Assembly (NCBI RefSeq): GCF_003384935.1
Contig: NZ_QTTQ01000010.1
Span: 186,001-250,000, forward strand
Direction: 5' to 3'
Source: Lutibacter oceani
GTDB lineage: Bacteria > Bacteroidota > Bacteroidia > Flavobacteriales > Flavobacteriaceae
DNA length: 64,000 bases
Positions 26,265-35,334 of this stretch are shown here, piece after piece. Both the position numbers and the translations under genes were made by a program. Each line of letters begins with the position of its first letter. Position 1 is the first letter of the stretch. The notes beneath the pieces are model-generated. The model was given only the letters and a program-made list of their open reading frames with translations, ran no database searches and had not been told where the DNA came from.

Positions 26265-27400
26265 TGCATCCAAAGTTTGAAACAAGAGCTATAAAAAGCA
26301 CGGAAAATACCTTTAACAATGCAAAACCTGTAAGCACACCTATTTATTTATCAAGCACTTACGAGCGTAATGCTGATGGATCTTACGCAGATAATTTAGT
26401 ATACTCCAGAAACAACAATCCAAATAGGGCAATTGTTGAGCAAAGCATAGCACAATTAGAAAATGGAAAATATGGGTTTGCCTTTTCTTCTGGATTAGCT
26501 GCAATTAGTGCAGTTTTTCAAAGTTTAAAAAGTGGAGATCATATTATTTTACCAGACGATATTTATTATGCTATTAAAAAATTAATGGAACAAGTTTTTA
26601 AAAGATGGAACTTATCTTATGATTTAGTTGATATGAGTAATTTATCAGCTATTGAATATGTTATAAAACCAAATACGGCTATGATTTGGATTGAAACTCC
26701 TTCAAATCCACAATTAAAATTAAGCGATGTTAAAGCTATTGCTGAAATTGCTCATAAAAATAATATTCTTTGTGCAGTTGACAATACCTGGTTAACACCC
26801 GTTTTTATGAATCCATTAGATTTAGGAGCTGACATAGTTGTGCACTCAACAACAAAATATTTTGGAGGACATAGTGATGTATTAGGTGGTGCATTAGTTT
26901 TAAATAATGATAAAGTAGCTGATAAAATTAAAGATATTCAATTATTATATGGTGCTGTTCCTTCTCCTTTTGATTGCTGGTTAATCGCACGGGGAATTCA
27001 AACGTTACATTTAAGAGTTTCAAAACAAGCTGAAAATGCTTTCAAATTGGCTCAGTTTCTAGAGAACCATCCTAAAATTGAAAAAGTTAATTACCCTGGA
27101 TTAGAAAGTCATCCACAGCATTTAATTGCTAAAAGTCAGCAAAATAATGGTTATGGAGCTATGTTATCTATTTTAATAAAAGGGAATGAAAAAAAAGCTT
27201 TTAATATTTCAACAAAATTGAAATATTTCACCTCGGCTACCAGTTTGGGAGGCGTTGAAAGTTTGGTTGAACATAGAAAATCTGTTGAAGGTCCTGAAAG
27301 TAATACTCCTGAAAATTTAATTAGAATTTCAGTTGGAATTGAGCATATTGATGATTTAATTTCAGATTGGGAAAATGCATTATCAATAAATATGTCTTAA
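26264..27400 (+). CDS. Cystathionine gamma-synthase/beta-lyase type PLP enzyme
   Basis: The 378 residues cover the full Cys/Met metabolism PLP family. Motifs: YSRNNNPNRAIVEQ (phosphate-binding Tyr/Arg), FSSGLAAISAV, PSNPQLKLSD, VDNTWLTPV (Asp to pyridine N) and HSTTKYFGGHSD (Schiff-base Lys). The family includes MetB, MetC and homocysteine-forming O-acetylhomoserine enzymes. The short length and SxxYGGVESLVEH-like C-terminus (SLGGVESLVEHRKS) fit the gamma-synthase/beta-lyase group, but I cannot separate the reactions. The position behind the thr operon, whose thrA makes homoserine, suits methionine synthesis or transsulfuration. Confidence 0.88.
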   Translation: MHPKFETRAIKSTENTFNNAKPVSTPIYLSSTYERNADGSYADNLVYSRNNNPNRAIVEQSIAQLENGKYGFAFSSGLAAISAVFQSLKSGDHIILPDDIYYAIKKLMEQVFKRWNLSYDLVDMSNLSAIEYVIKPNTAMIWIETPSNPQLKLSDVKAIAEIAHKNNILCAVDNTWLTPVFMNPLDLGADIVVHSTTKYFGGHSDVLGGALVLNNDKVADKIKDIQLLYGAVPSPFDCWLIARGIQTLHLRVSKQAENAFKLAQFLENHPKIEKVNYPGLESHPQHLIAKSQQNNGYGAMLSILIKGNEKKAFNISTKLKYFTSATSLGGVESLVEHRKSVEGPESNTPENLIRISVGIEHIDDLISDWENALSINMS

Positions 27401-27469
27401 TTTTATATTTAAGTATATTTCAAATTTAAAAATCGGTATTTTTTATTTTTAGTAGTTCTACTTAATAAA

Positions 27470-28546
27470 TTATGATATTGGCAGTGTAAATTTAAATAGG
27501 CTTCCTTTATCTTTATTATTTTCAACCCATATTTTACCATGGTGTTTCTCAACAAAATCCTTACAAACAACCAAACCTAAACCAGAACCTTTTTCATTTG
27601 CAGTTCCTATTTTAGTTTTATTATCGTTAATAGTAAATATCTTAATTTTATCTTCATCATCTACACCAATTCCATTATCTGAAACTGTTACTTCAATAAA
27701 ATCTCCAATTTCAATTGAATAAACTTCTACCAATCCATTATTGTACGTAAATTTAATTGCATTTGAAATAAGATTCCTTAAAATTACTTCCAACATATTT
27801 TTATCGGCATTAATACTTAAACCTTCAGGATAAAAACTTTTAATGGTAATATTCTTCATTTGAGCTGTTTCTTTTAGTTGCTCAATAACTTCGTCAGAGA
27901 TTTTCCCAATATCACAATGAGAAAGGTTAAATGCTAATTTACCAGATTGATTTTTTGACCAGCTTAATAAATTATCCAATAAACTATAAGTTTTCTTTGC
28001 TTGGGTATTCATTTCATAAATGAATTTCTCTAACTTTTCAACTTCATAATTTCTTAGGTTTCTTTTTAAAATATCAGTAAATCCTAATATAGAATTAAAA
28101 GGACTTCTTAAATCATGTGCAATAATTGAAAACATTAAATCTTTGGTTTCTAACGCACTTTTTAATTCCTGTGTACGTTCTTCAATAATTGTTTCAAGTT
28201 CTAAATTATATTCTGATAAATAATTATATAGTTCATTTCTAAAAACCAATCCTATAAATTTACCATCTTCACTAATAGGCAACACATCTGTATTTGTAAT
28301 CTTCATTTCGGAAAGTACTTCTTGAACAGATTGTCCACAATCCACCATGTTTTTAATTGATAAACAGTCAATTACCAAAACTTTTGGATTTGTTACTAAA
28401 TCATTAGTTGTTAAAACACCATAAAATTGATTTTCATCTTTTACAACCAATGCTGTTCGTTTTAACAATTCCTTTTTAATTGCATTTATACCATAAAAAG
28501 GATTAATTGTTAAAAAATCTCTTCGTATTAAATGCGATATTTTCAT
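27470..28546 (-). CDS. Cytosolic CBS-domain sensor histidine kinase
   Basis: The 358-residue protein has no membrane segment. Residues 1-110 are a CBS pair (ALVVKDENQFYGVLTTNDLV and DVLPISEDGKFIGLVFRNEL), which usually binds adenylates. A coiled-coil follows, then HisKA with the acceptor His in SIIAHDLRSPFNSILGF. The HATPase_c domain has NLISNAIKFT, DNGIGVDDED and GSGLGLVVCKDF. It may sense energy charge. No response regulator is adjacent. The only operon partner is the small ORF 7 nt upstream. Confidence 0.88.
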   Translation of the reverse strand: MKISHLIRRDFLTINPFYGINAIKKELLKRTALVVKDENQFYGVLTTNDLVTNPKVLVIDCLSIKNMVDCGQSVQEVLSEMKITNTDVLPISEDGKFIGLVFRNELYNYLSEYNLELETIIEERTQELKSALETKDLMFSIIAHDLRSPFNSILGFTDILKRNLRNYEVEKLEKFIYEMNTQAKKTYSLLDNLLSWSKNQSGKLAFNLSHCDIGKISDEVIEQLKETAQMKNITIKSFYPEGLSINADKNMLEVILRNLISNAIKFTYNNGLVEVYSIEIGDFIEVTVSDNGIGVDDEDKIKIFTINDNKTKIGTANEKGSGLGLVVCKDFVEKHHGKIWVENNKDKGSLFKFTLPIS

Positions 28547-28553
28547 AATTTAA

Positions 28554-28820
28554 TTAATCGTCCTCGACTATAGTGTATGATATCTTCACTTTAAAATCAA
28601 CTTTAATAATTTCCTTTTCAGAAACATATGGAAAAACATTATTAGTTAATATTTTTAAAATTCTTTCTTTAGGCATTTTTGTTAAAATTCGTTTATTAAC
28701 AAATACGCAATCTACATTGCCATGATCTGTTTCAATAATTTCAAAGCCATTTGGAATTAACAATTCAAAAGATCTTGAAATTCCTTGCTTTCCATGTGGA
28801 GAGTTTTTACCTAATACCAA
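28554..28820 (-). CDS. Small protein of unknown function, start uncertain
   Basis: The reading frame from the TTG at 28820 gives 88 residues (FELLIPNGFEIIETDHGNVD, then a basic C-terminal half). In the same frame, codons upstream still look coding (FEEIKLPPFEEILVLG). An ATG at 28893-28895 opens the frame but meets TAA at 28875-28877 after six codons. So either the gene starts at a non-ATG codon near 28820, or it is a full-length gene broken by that early stop. It lies 7 nt upstream of the CBS kinase gene, so the two are probably co-transcribed. I do not recognise the family. Confidence 0.5.
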   Translation of the reverse strand: MVLGKNSPHGKQGISRSFELLIPNGFEIIETDHGNVDCVFVNKRILTKMPKERILKILTNNVFPYVSEKEIIKVDFKVKISYTIVEDD

Positions 28821-28908
28821 AATTTCTTCAAAAGGAGGTAATTTTATTTCTTCAAAACTTAAATTAACAGAATATTATACACTGTTATTTTTCATGTATA
28901 ATTCAATT

Positions 28909-28952
28909 TATATTTAGTTATTAATTAATTAATTAATTAATAACTAAATATA
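28909..28952. repeat. Perfect 44-bp AT palindrome
   Basis: The 22-bp arms are perfect complements with no spacer; the centre is repeated TTAA units and the outer part is TATATTTAGTTA. It lies between the Xaa-Pro peptidase stop and the small ORF upstream of the CBS kinase. It could form a weak transcript end or a cruciform. Confidence 0.7.
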
Positions 28953-29002
28953 ATCATAAAATTCTAATTATAATAGGGAATTTCTAATAGAATGATTTTA
29001 AA

Positions 29003-30469
29003 TTAGTCGTTTAACTTTGGTAAATTAAAATTAGTTAAAACACTTGGTAATTTCATAACTTCTTCAATTTCTTCAGAAGTTCTTGGTGCCATAGCTGATA
29101 AATTTATGGGACCGTTTTTAGTTATTAAAATATCATCCTCAATTCTAATACCTATTCCCCACCATTTCTCATCACAATTACTACCATAAGGAATATAAAT
29201 TCCAGGTTCCATTGTAACTACCATATTTTCTTCAAACTTTTTGAAGTTTCCAGGATCGTGAACATCCAAGCCAATATGGTGTGAAGAACCATGAGGAAAA
29301 AATAGATGCTTTGATTTTGCAGTATTAATTATACCTAGTTCGGCTAATCCTTCATTAATTATTTTTCGAGCAATATTGTTTGGTTTAGACATGTTTGTTC
29401 CTATTTGATATGCTTTAATTCCTTCTTCTTGAGCTTTATAAACCAAATCATAAATTAGTTTTTGTTCTTTGGTAAACTTACCGTTTGCTGGAATTGTGCG
29501 TGTTACATCTGCTGTATATCCGTGATACTCTGCGCCTAAATCCATTAAAACCAATTCACCGTTACCTACAACAGTTTTATTATTTTCAATATAATGTAAA
29601 ATACAGCCATTTCCTCCTGCTCCAACTATTGATGGATATCCTTCATATTCAGCTCCATATTTTTTATAAACAAATTCGTGAATGCCCTGCACTTCAGTTT
29701 CAGACATTTCAGGATGCATTGCTTTCATAATTTCCAATTGGCCAACTGCAGAAATTTCAACAGCCTTTTTTAATAAAACCAATTCATCTTTAGTTTTAAC
29801 TTCTCGCAAAGTAGCCATAATGCTACTCAGTTTTTTGGAATCAAATTTTTTAGCAGATTCCTCTTCAATTTTATCTGAAGTAGGGTTATTTAAATTAATT
29901 AAATCGTAAGAAATTTTTTCTTTAAATAATTTTATTAAATCATATAAATCACCTTCATTTTTTGAATCTCTAACATCGTTGTTAAAATTTTTAAATAGTA
30001 TTTTGTCAAATTTCGAAAAATCAATATCATAACTTTTAAACTCACTTCCATTAAAAACAACTCTAAAACCTAAATCATCCTGAGTTCCTTTTATACCCAA
30101 ACGTTTTCCTGTCCACATTTCGGCATATTCATCTTTTTCTTGAACAAAAATGACTTCATTTATGGTGTTATCACCAACTTTTTGGTCTTCTTTAAAAACC
30201 AATAATAATGCGTGAGGCTCTTTATAACCTGTTAAATAATAGAAATTTGGGTCTTGATGAAACACATATTCAACATCGTTAGATCTGTTTCTAACAGCAT
30301 TTGCAAAAAATACAGCAACACTGTTGTTAGGCATTTCATTTCTTAATGCATTCCTTCTACCTTTATGAAATTCTTTAGATAAATAGTCTTGTGGCAATGC
30401 ACTGTTTTGAGCATAAATTAAAACTATAAAGAAAGAAAATGAGATTGCTAATATTTTTTTGAGGTTCAT
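29003..30469 (-). CDS. Xaa-Pro aminopeptidase (M24B), exported
   Basis: The 488-residue protein has a signal peptide (ILAISFSFFIVLIYAQN). The N-terminal creatinase-like domain (about 25-210) is followed by the pita-bread metallopeptidase. Its dinuclear metal ligands are visible: two Asp in LMDLGAEYHGYTADVTRT, His in HGSSHHIGLDVHD, Glu in MEPGIYIP and Glu in IRIEDDILIT. It removes N-terminal residues before proline from peptides in the periplasm. It is a single gene, with the 44-bp palindrome after its end. Confidence 0.93.
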   Translation of the reverse strand: MNLKKILAISFSFFIVLIYAQNSALPQDYLSKEFHKGRRNALRNEMPNNSVAVFFANAVRNRSNDVEYVFHQDPNFYYLTGYKEPHALLLVFKEDQKVGDNTINEVIFVQEKDEYAEMWTGKRLGIKGTQDDLGFRVVFNGSEFKSYDIDFSKFDKILFKNFNNDVRDSKNEGDLYDLIKLFKEKISYDLINLNNPTSDKIEEESAKKFDSKKLSSIMATLREVKTKDELVLLKKAVEISAVGQLEIMKAMHPEMSETEVQGIHEFVYKKYGAEYEGYPSIVGAGGNGCILHYIENNKTVVGNGELVLMDLGAEYHGYTADVTRTIPANGKFTKEQKLIYDLVYKAQEEGIKAYQIGTNMSKPNNIARKIINEGLAELGIINTAKSKHLFFPHGSSHHIGLDVHDPGNFKKFEENMVVTMEPGIYIPYGSNCDEKWWGIGIRIEDDILITKNGPINLSAMAPRTSEEIEEVMKLPSVLTNFNLPKLND

Positions 30470-30612
30470 ATGCTTTTACTGATAAAGATTAAATAAAATC
30501 AAATATAGTAAAAAGAAAAAAATAGCTTAGCAACATTAAAACATTAACTAATAAATTGTAGATATTATGTTTTTATGGTAAATTAATACCAATTCCCTGA
30601 TTGAGAATTTAT

Positions 30613-30620
30613 TAATTTTG
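30613..30620 (+). promoter_or_regulatory. -7 element of gcvT
   Basis: TAATTTTG lies 20 nt before the gcvT ATG. A well-spaced TTG is not visible. Confidence 0.45.
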
Positions 30621-30640
30621 CATATCAAAAATAGTAAATA

Positions 30641-31723
30641 ATGAAGAATACTGCTTTAACTCACATTCACGAGTCTTTAGGTGCAAAAATGGTACCATTT
30701 GCTGGTTTTAATATGCCTGTACAATATGAAGGAATAAACATTGAACATGAAACTGTTAGAAATGGTGTTGGTGTATTTGATGTTTCACATATGGGAGAAT
30801 TTCTTTTAAAAGGAGAAAATGCGTTGGCATTAATTCAAAAGGTTACTTCTAATGATGCATCTATGTTATTTGATGGAAAAGTTCAATACAGTTGTTTGCC
30901 AAATAATGAAGGAGGAATTGTAGATGATTTATTGGTTTATAGAATAAATGAAAAAGAATATATGCTGGTTGTTAACGCCTCCAACATTGAGAAAGATTGG
31001 AACTGGATTTCCATGCATAACGATTTAGGTGTTGAAATGACTAATGTTTCAGACGAATACTCTTTACTTGCTGTGCAAGGTCCAGATGCTTCAGAAGCCT
31101 TACAACCTCTTACGGATTTAGATTTATTTTCCATGGAATATTACACCTTTAAAATTGGTGATTTTGCTGGTTTTAAAGATGTTATTGTTTCTGCAACTGG
31201 TTACACAGGTTCTGGCGGATTTGAAATTTATGTTAAAAACAAAGATGCAGAAGCTGTTTGGAATGCAATTTTTAAATCAGGTACTGATTTTGGAATAAAA
31301 CCTATTGGATTAGCTGCCCGTGATACTTTGCGTTTAGAAATGGGATTTTGCTTATACGGAAACGATATAAATGATAGTACTTCACCTATTGAAGCTGGTT
31401 TAAGTTGGATAACAAAGTTTACTAAAGACTTTGTAAATTCTGAAGCTTTAAAAAAACAAAAAGAAGAAGGTGTTTCTAAAAAATTAATTGCTTTTGAAAT
31501 TACAGGTAAAGGAATTCCGCGTCACGGTTACGAAATTGTAAATGCTAAAGGAAAAATCATTGGGGAAGTTACATCAGGAACTATGAGCCCTTCTCTAAAA
31601 AAAGGTATTGGAATGGGATATGTAACTAAAGAGTATGCGAAAAAAGATACTGAAATATTTATTCAAATTCGTAACAAAAATATTCCTGCAAAAGTGGTAA
31701 GATTGCCATTTTATAAAGGATAA
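30641..31723 (+). CDS. gcvT: Glycine cleavage T-protein (aminomethyltransferase)
   Basis: The 360-residue tetrahydrofolate enzyme releases ammonia and methylene-THF from the lipoyl-bound aminomethyl group of the H protein. Characteristic segments: [24 protein letters not shown] (with the catalytic Asp), [40 protein letters not shown] and [12 protein letters not shown]. Folate-binding residues are in place. It is monocistronic with a strong terminator. glyA, which uses the same one-carbon pool, is about 4 kb away. Confidence 0.96.
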   Translation: MKNTALTHIHESLGAKMVPFAGFNMPVQYEGINIEHETVRNGVGVFDVSHMGEFLLKGENALALIQKVTSNDASMLFDGKVQYSCLPNNEGGIVDDLLVYRINEKEYMLVVNASNIEKDWNWISMHNDLGVEMTNVSDEYSLLAVQGPDASEALQPLTDLDLFSMEYYTFKIGDFAGFKDVIVSATGYTGSGGFEIYVKNKDAEAVWNAIFKSGTDFGIKPIGLAARDTLRLEMGFCLYGNDINDSTSPIEAGLSWITKFTKDFVNSEALKKQKEEGVSKKLIAFEITGKGIPRHGYEIVNAKGKIIGEVTSGTMSPSLKKGIGMGYVTKEYAKKDTEIFIQIRNKNIPAKVVRLPFYKG

Positions 31724-31740
31724 AAATATAACAAATTATT

Positions 31741-31780
31741 AAAAAAGGTGTTAAAACTAAAGTGTTAACACCTTTTTTTT
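31741..31780 (+). terminator. Terminator of gcvT
   Basis: AAAAAAGGTGTTA pairs with TAACACCTTTTTT around a 12-nt loop, followed by T. It can serve both strands, as the acyltransferase gene converges here. Confidence 0.85.
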
Positions 31781-31799
31781 ATGCTCAAAATCACTCCTT

Positions 31800-32345
31800 T
31801 TACAAATTAAAATTTTCAGGAATTTTACCTTTTACTCCTTTAAAATATTGATATATTATTTTAAAATCTTCGTCCATATTATCTGATAAGAATAATGGTT
31901 CGGAGATTTTAACCTGCTTATTTTTAAAATCCATAGCAACCATAATAATAGGTACATTTGCTCCTTTTGCTATATAGTAAAATCCTGTTTTCCAAGGATT
32001 AATTAGTTTTCGGGTACCTTCTGGAGACATTCCTAAAATAAATTTATCTCTACTGTTGAAAATTTCAACTATAGCATCTACTTTATTATTACTTTTAGTT
32101 CTATCAACTGGAGCACCTCCTAACCATCTAAAAATAAAACCAAAAGGAGGTTTAAATAAAGAGGCTTTTCCTATATAATTTGCTGGTAAACCTTCAGCAT
32201 ACTTTATTGCAACTCCTAAAGGAAAATCTAGCCAATGTGTGTGTGGTGCTGCAATTAGTACATATTTTTTTAAATCTTTTGGAAAGCTACCAACAGTTTT
32301 CCAACCTAATAATGTATATAAAATAAATCGAGCAAATGCTTTCAT
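31800..32345 (-). CDS. 1-acylglycerol-3-phosphate acyltransferase-like (PlsC family)
   Basis: The 181-residue protein has the acyltransferase motifs. The HX4D box reads PHTHWLDFPLG. The acceptor/glycerophosphate motif is SPEGTRKLI, and a further motif is NVPIIMVAMDFKNK. There is an N-terminal hydrophobic helix but no signal peptide, so it is a peripheral inner-membrane enzyme. The length is short for PlsC and fits the small Bacteroidota subgroup, so the lipid substrate is uncertain. Confidence 0.85.
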   Translation of the reverse strand: MKAFARFILYTLLGWKTVGSFPKDLKKYVLIAAPHTHWLDFPLGVAIKYAEGLPANYIGKASLFKPPFGFIFRWLGGAPVDRTKSNNKVDAIVEIFNSRDKFILGMSPEGTRKLINPWKTGFYYIAKGANVPIIMVAMDFKNKQVKISEPLFLSDNMDEDFKIIYQYFKGVKGKIPENFNL

Positions 32346-32472
32346 ACAGTTGTTAATAACTCAGCCTTATATTTAAATGGCTGATTATGGCAACAAATAT
32401 AAAAATCTTACTTTTATAAACTAATTTTATAAGTTATAATAGTTACTTATTAAATAAATTGAACTACTTATT

Positions 32473-32994
32473 ATGAAAAAATATATTGTTGTATTTCTAG
32501 TTTTTACTTGTTTTTCTAACATGAATTCTCAAATTATTAAAGATTTTGGAGACGTTTTTGAAGTTGAAAATCCAGAATTACTTTTAGCTGAAAATACCGA
32601 GTATAAAGTAATTTTCGACATTTACACCGATTATTCAAATGGAGAAAAAATAAATCCGCTACTTAATACAGTGGCGCGGTTTATAAATATGCATGCACAA
32701 CAAGGTATTTTATTAAAAAATATGAAGATTGCAGTTATTTTACATGGTAAAGCTACCAAAAGTGCTTTATCTAATTTTTCTTATAAAACATTATATAAAA
32801 CCAATAACCCTAATTCAGAATTAATTGAAGCACTAAAAAATGCTCATGTTGAAGTTTTTGTTTGCGGACAATCTTTTATGGCAAGTAAGTATGATGCAAA
32901 AGACAAATCTGAAAATGTAAAAATGGCGCTTTCAGCATTAACTGCTTTGGTTGAATATCAAAAAAATGGCTATCAAATTATAAATTTTAACTAA
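32473..32994 (+). CDS. DsrE-family protein, exported
   Basis: The 173-residue product has a short signal peptide (VFLVFTCFSNMNSQ). The DsrE-like fold shows KVIFDIYTDYSNGEKINPLL, NMKIAVILHGKAT and a conserved Cys in VEVFVCGQSFM. DsrE/DsrF-type proteins carry sulfur on such a Cys, but this exported group has no proven role. It is followed after 3 bases by rmuC, probably on the same transcript. Confidence 0.8.
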   Translation: MKKYIVVFLVFTCFSNMNSQIIKDFGDVFEVENPELLLAENTEYKVIFDIYTDYSNGEKINPLLNTVARFINMHAQQGILLKNMKIAVILHGKATKSALSNFSYKTLYKTNNPNSELIEALKNAHVEVFVCGQSFMASKYDAKDKSENVKMALSALTALVEYQKNGYQIINFN

Positions 32995-32997
32995 TAA

Positions 32998-34320
32998 ATG
33001 GAACAATATATTATCATTTTAATTATTGCTATACTTACATTAATTGTAGGCTTTATTATAGGTAAATTAATCACCAAAAATAATTATGAGAAAATTTCTT
33101 CTGAACTGGAAATAAAAAATAAACTTTTACTTCAAGATAAAGAATCTAATTTAAACAATATCAATATTTTAAATGAAGAAAAAAAACTATTGATTAACGA
33201 AAAACATGAAATAGATTTAAGGTACACACAAAAAGTTTCAGAGCTTAAAAGTTTAGAGGAAAAATTAACTGAAAACAAAGCTGAAGTTGGTAAATTACAG
33301 GAAAAATTCACTAAAGATTTTGAAATTTTAGCCAATAAAATATTAGAAGAAAAATCATCAAAGTTTACAGAGCAAAATAAAGAGAATTTAAAGACTATTT
33401 TAAATCCATTACAGGAGAAAATCCAAACTTTTGAGAAAAAAGTTGAAGATACCCATAAAGAAAGTATTGATTATCATGCAGCATTACGTCAACAAATTTT
33501 AGGTTTAAAGGATTTAAATTTACAAATGAGTAAAGAGACCCTTAACTTAACAAAAGCCTTAAAAGGAGATAGTAAAACACAAGGAAATTGGGGTGAACTG
33601 GTGTTAGAACGTGTTTTAGAGAAGTCTGGATTAGAAAAAGATAGTGAATATTTTGTGCAACAAAGCTTTGTAAATAACGAGGGTAAAAGAATATTACCAG
33701 ATGTTGTAATTCATTTGCCGGATGACAAAAAAATGATTATCGATTCAAAAGTATCCTTAACTGCTTATGAACAATATATTAATGCTGATGATGAAATTGA
33801 AAAAGAACAAGCAATAAAAGAACATGTAAATTCTTTAAAACGCCATATTGAACAATTAAGTGAGAAGAACTATCAAGATATTTATCAGATTGAATCACCT
33901 GATTTTGTATTACTTTTTATTCCTATAGAACCCGCTTTTGCAGTAGCTTTAAACAATGACAATCAGTTATATAACAAAGCATTTGAAAAAAATATTGTAA
34001 TTGTTACTCCTACTACTCTATTAGCAACATTGCGTACAATTGATAGTATGTGGAATAATGAAAAACAACAAAAAAATGCGATAGAAATTGCCATTCAGGC
34101 TGGAAGATTATATGATCAGTTTGTGAATTTAACCAACGATTTAATTAAGGTTGGTAATCAATTAAAAACAGTACAAGGTTCCTATGATACTTCAATGAAA
34201 AAATTAACAGGAGCAGGTAATCTTATTAAAAAAGTTGAAAGCATTAAAAAATTAGGTGCAAAAGGTTCCAAAAACTTTAATGATAAATTATTAGAACGAG
34301 CTTTAGAAGATGAAGATTAA
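32998..34320 (+). CDS. rmuC: DNA recombination protein RmuC
   Basis: The 440-residue protein has an N-terminal membrane anchor (IIILIIAILTLIVGFIIG), a long coiled coil (about 30-150) and the RmuC nuclease-like domain. That domain has GNWGELVLERVLEKSGL, RILPDVVIHLPDDKKMIIDS and the Lys of SKVSL. E. coli RmuC limits inversion at short inverted repeats, and the fold is PD-(D/E)xK-like. Its transcript ends near the inverted repeat at 34363-34435. Confidence 0.92.
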   Translation: MEQYIIILIIAILTLIVGFIIGKLITKNNYEKISSELEIKNKLLLQDKESNLNNINILNEEKKLLINEKHEIDLRYTQKVSELKSLEEKLTENKAEVGKLQEKFTKDFEILANKILEEKSSKFTEQNKENLKTILNPLQEKIQTFEKKVEDTHKESIDYHAALRQQILGLKDLNLQMSKETLNLTKALKGDSKTQGNWGELVLERVLEKSGLEKDSEYFVQQSFVNNEGKRILPDVVIHLPDDKKMIIDSKVSLTAYEQYINADDEIEKEQAIKEHVNSLKRHIEQLSEKNYQDIYQIESPDFVLLFIPIEPAFAVALNNDNQLYNKAFEKNIVIVTPTTLLATLRTIDSMWNNEKQQKNAIEIAIQAGRLYDQFVNLTNDLIKVGNQLKTVQGSYDTSMKKLTGAGNLIKKVESIKKLGAKGSKNFNDKLLERALEDED

Positions 34321-34362
34321 TACTTTTTAAAGAACAATTAGTTTAACTAATTATAAAGATAA

Positions 34363-34435
34363 TGTCAAACTAAGTTTGTCGAAATTCTATTTAACTTGTT
34401 AATAATTAATATATCACGACAAGCTCAGTTTGACA
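34363..34435. repeat. REP-like inverted repeat
   Basis: Two 19-nt arms (34363-34381 and 34417-34435) are complementary at 17 positions, with a 35-nt spacer. The outer ends read TGTCA/TGACA. It sits between convergent rmuC and the peroxiredoxin gene. A similar structure with TGTCA/TGACA in its arms occurs at 50133-50201, so both may belong to one intergenic repeat family. Confidence 0.65.
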
Positions 34436-34449
34436 AAATTATTTTAAGC

Positions 34450-35160
34450 TTACTTTTTTAGAACTTTTTCTAAAACTTTGTCTTTATCTAATTTTCTAGT
34501 GCAGAAATACCAGTCCTTACATTCCATATCTTCTTTACCTTGCATTCTGTTTTCAGCAGAACCACAAGAACCCGCAGGACCTATAATTACATCATCTCCA
34601 GGCACCCAATCTGCAGGTGTTGCAACACCAAATGCATCCGCTGCTTGTAAAGCGATTACTACTCTGTATAATTCATCAAAGTTTCTTCCTAAACTTAATG
34701 GGTAATAAATAATAGCTCTAATTATACCATTTGGATCAACAAAAAATACAGCGCGTACTGCTTTTGTAGAATCTTCATTTGGTTGAATCATTCCATATTT
34801 TTTGGCAACCTCCATGGTAATGTCTTCAATTAACGGGAATTTTACTTCTACATTTTTCATCCCTCTATATTCAATTTTATCTTTAATGGATCGTAGCCAT
34901 GCAATATGACTATACAAACCATCAATAGATAAACCTACTAATTTACAATTTGCCTTTAAAAACTTTTCTTCCATTGTGGCAAATGTCATAAATTCAGAAG
35001 TACATACAGGTGTAAAATCGGCGGGGTGACTAAATAAAATTACCCAATCTCCTTTATAATCATTTGGAAAATGAATATCTCCCTGTGTAGTAACTGCTTT
35101 AAATTCTGGTGCTTTATCACCTATTCTTGGCATTGACGTAATTTCTTGTTGTGTTTCCAT
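34450..35160 (-). CDS. Peroxiredoxin (Prx6/AhpC-like)
   Basis: The 236-residue protein has the peroxidatic Cys53 in SHPADFTPVCTSEF. The long C-terminal extension typical of the Prx6-type archaeal/bacterial peroxiredoxins carries further Cys (GPAGSCGSAE, EDMECKDWYFCT) that could resolve the sulfenate. It reduces hydrogen peroxide and alkyl hydroperoxides in the cytoplasm. It has no signal peptide. The gene is monocistronic, and I see no distinct OxyR-like site in the short upstream region. Confidence 0.93.
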   Translation of the reverse strand: METQQEITSMPRIGDKAPEFKAVTTQGDIHFPNDYKGDWVILFSHPADFTPVCTSEFMTFATMEEKFLKANCKLVGLSIDGLYSHIAWLRSIKDKIEYRGMKNVEVKFPLIEDITMEVAKKYGMIQPNEDSTKAVRAVFFVDPNGIIRAIIYYPLSLGRNFDELYRVVIALQAADAFGVATPADWVPGDDVIIGPAGSCGSAENRMQGKEDMECKDWYFCTRKLDKDKVLEKVLKK

Positions 35161-35285
35161 ATTAACTATTTTTTAAATTTATAACTATTTAATATTCTTT
35201 TTTCACGCTATTTAACACCTAAAGTTATAACATGTTTGCCGGAAAATTGTAACTTAAATAGCTTAATACCGTTAAAATTAGGTTA

Positions 35286-35314
35286 AAAAAAATCCTGCAA
35301 TTGCAGGATTTTAA
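35286..35314. terminator. Terminator of glyA
   Basis: AAAATCCTGCAA/TTGCAGGATTTT is a perfect palindrome with A and T runs, just past the glyA stop on the minus strand. Confidence 0.85.
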
Positions 35315-35334
35315 TAATTATATGTATCGTTTGT

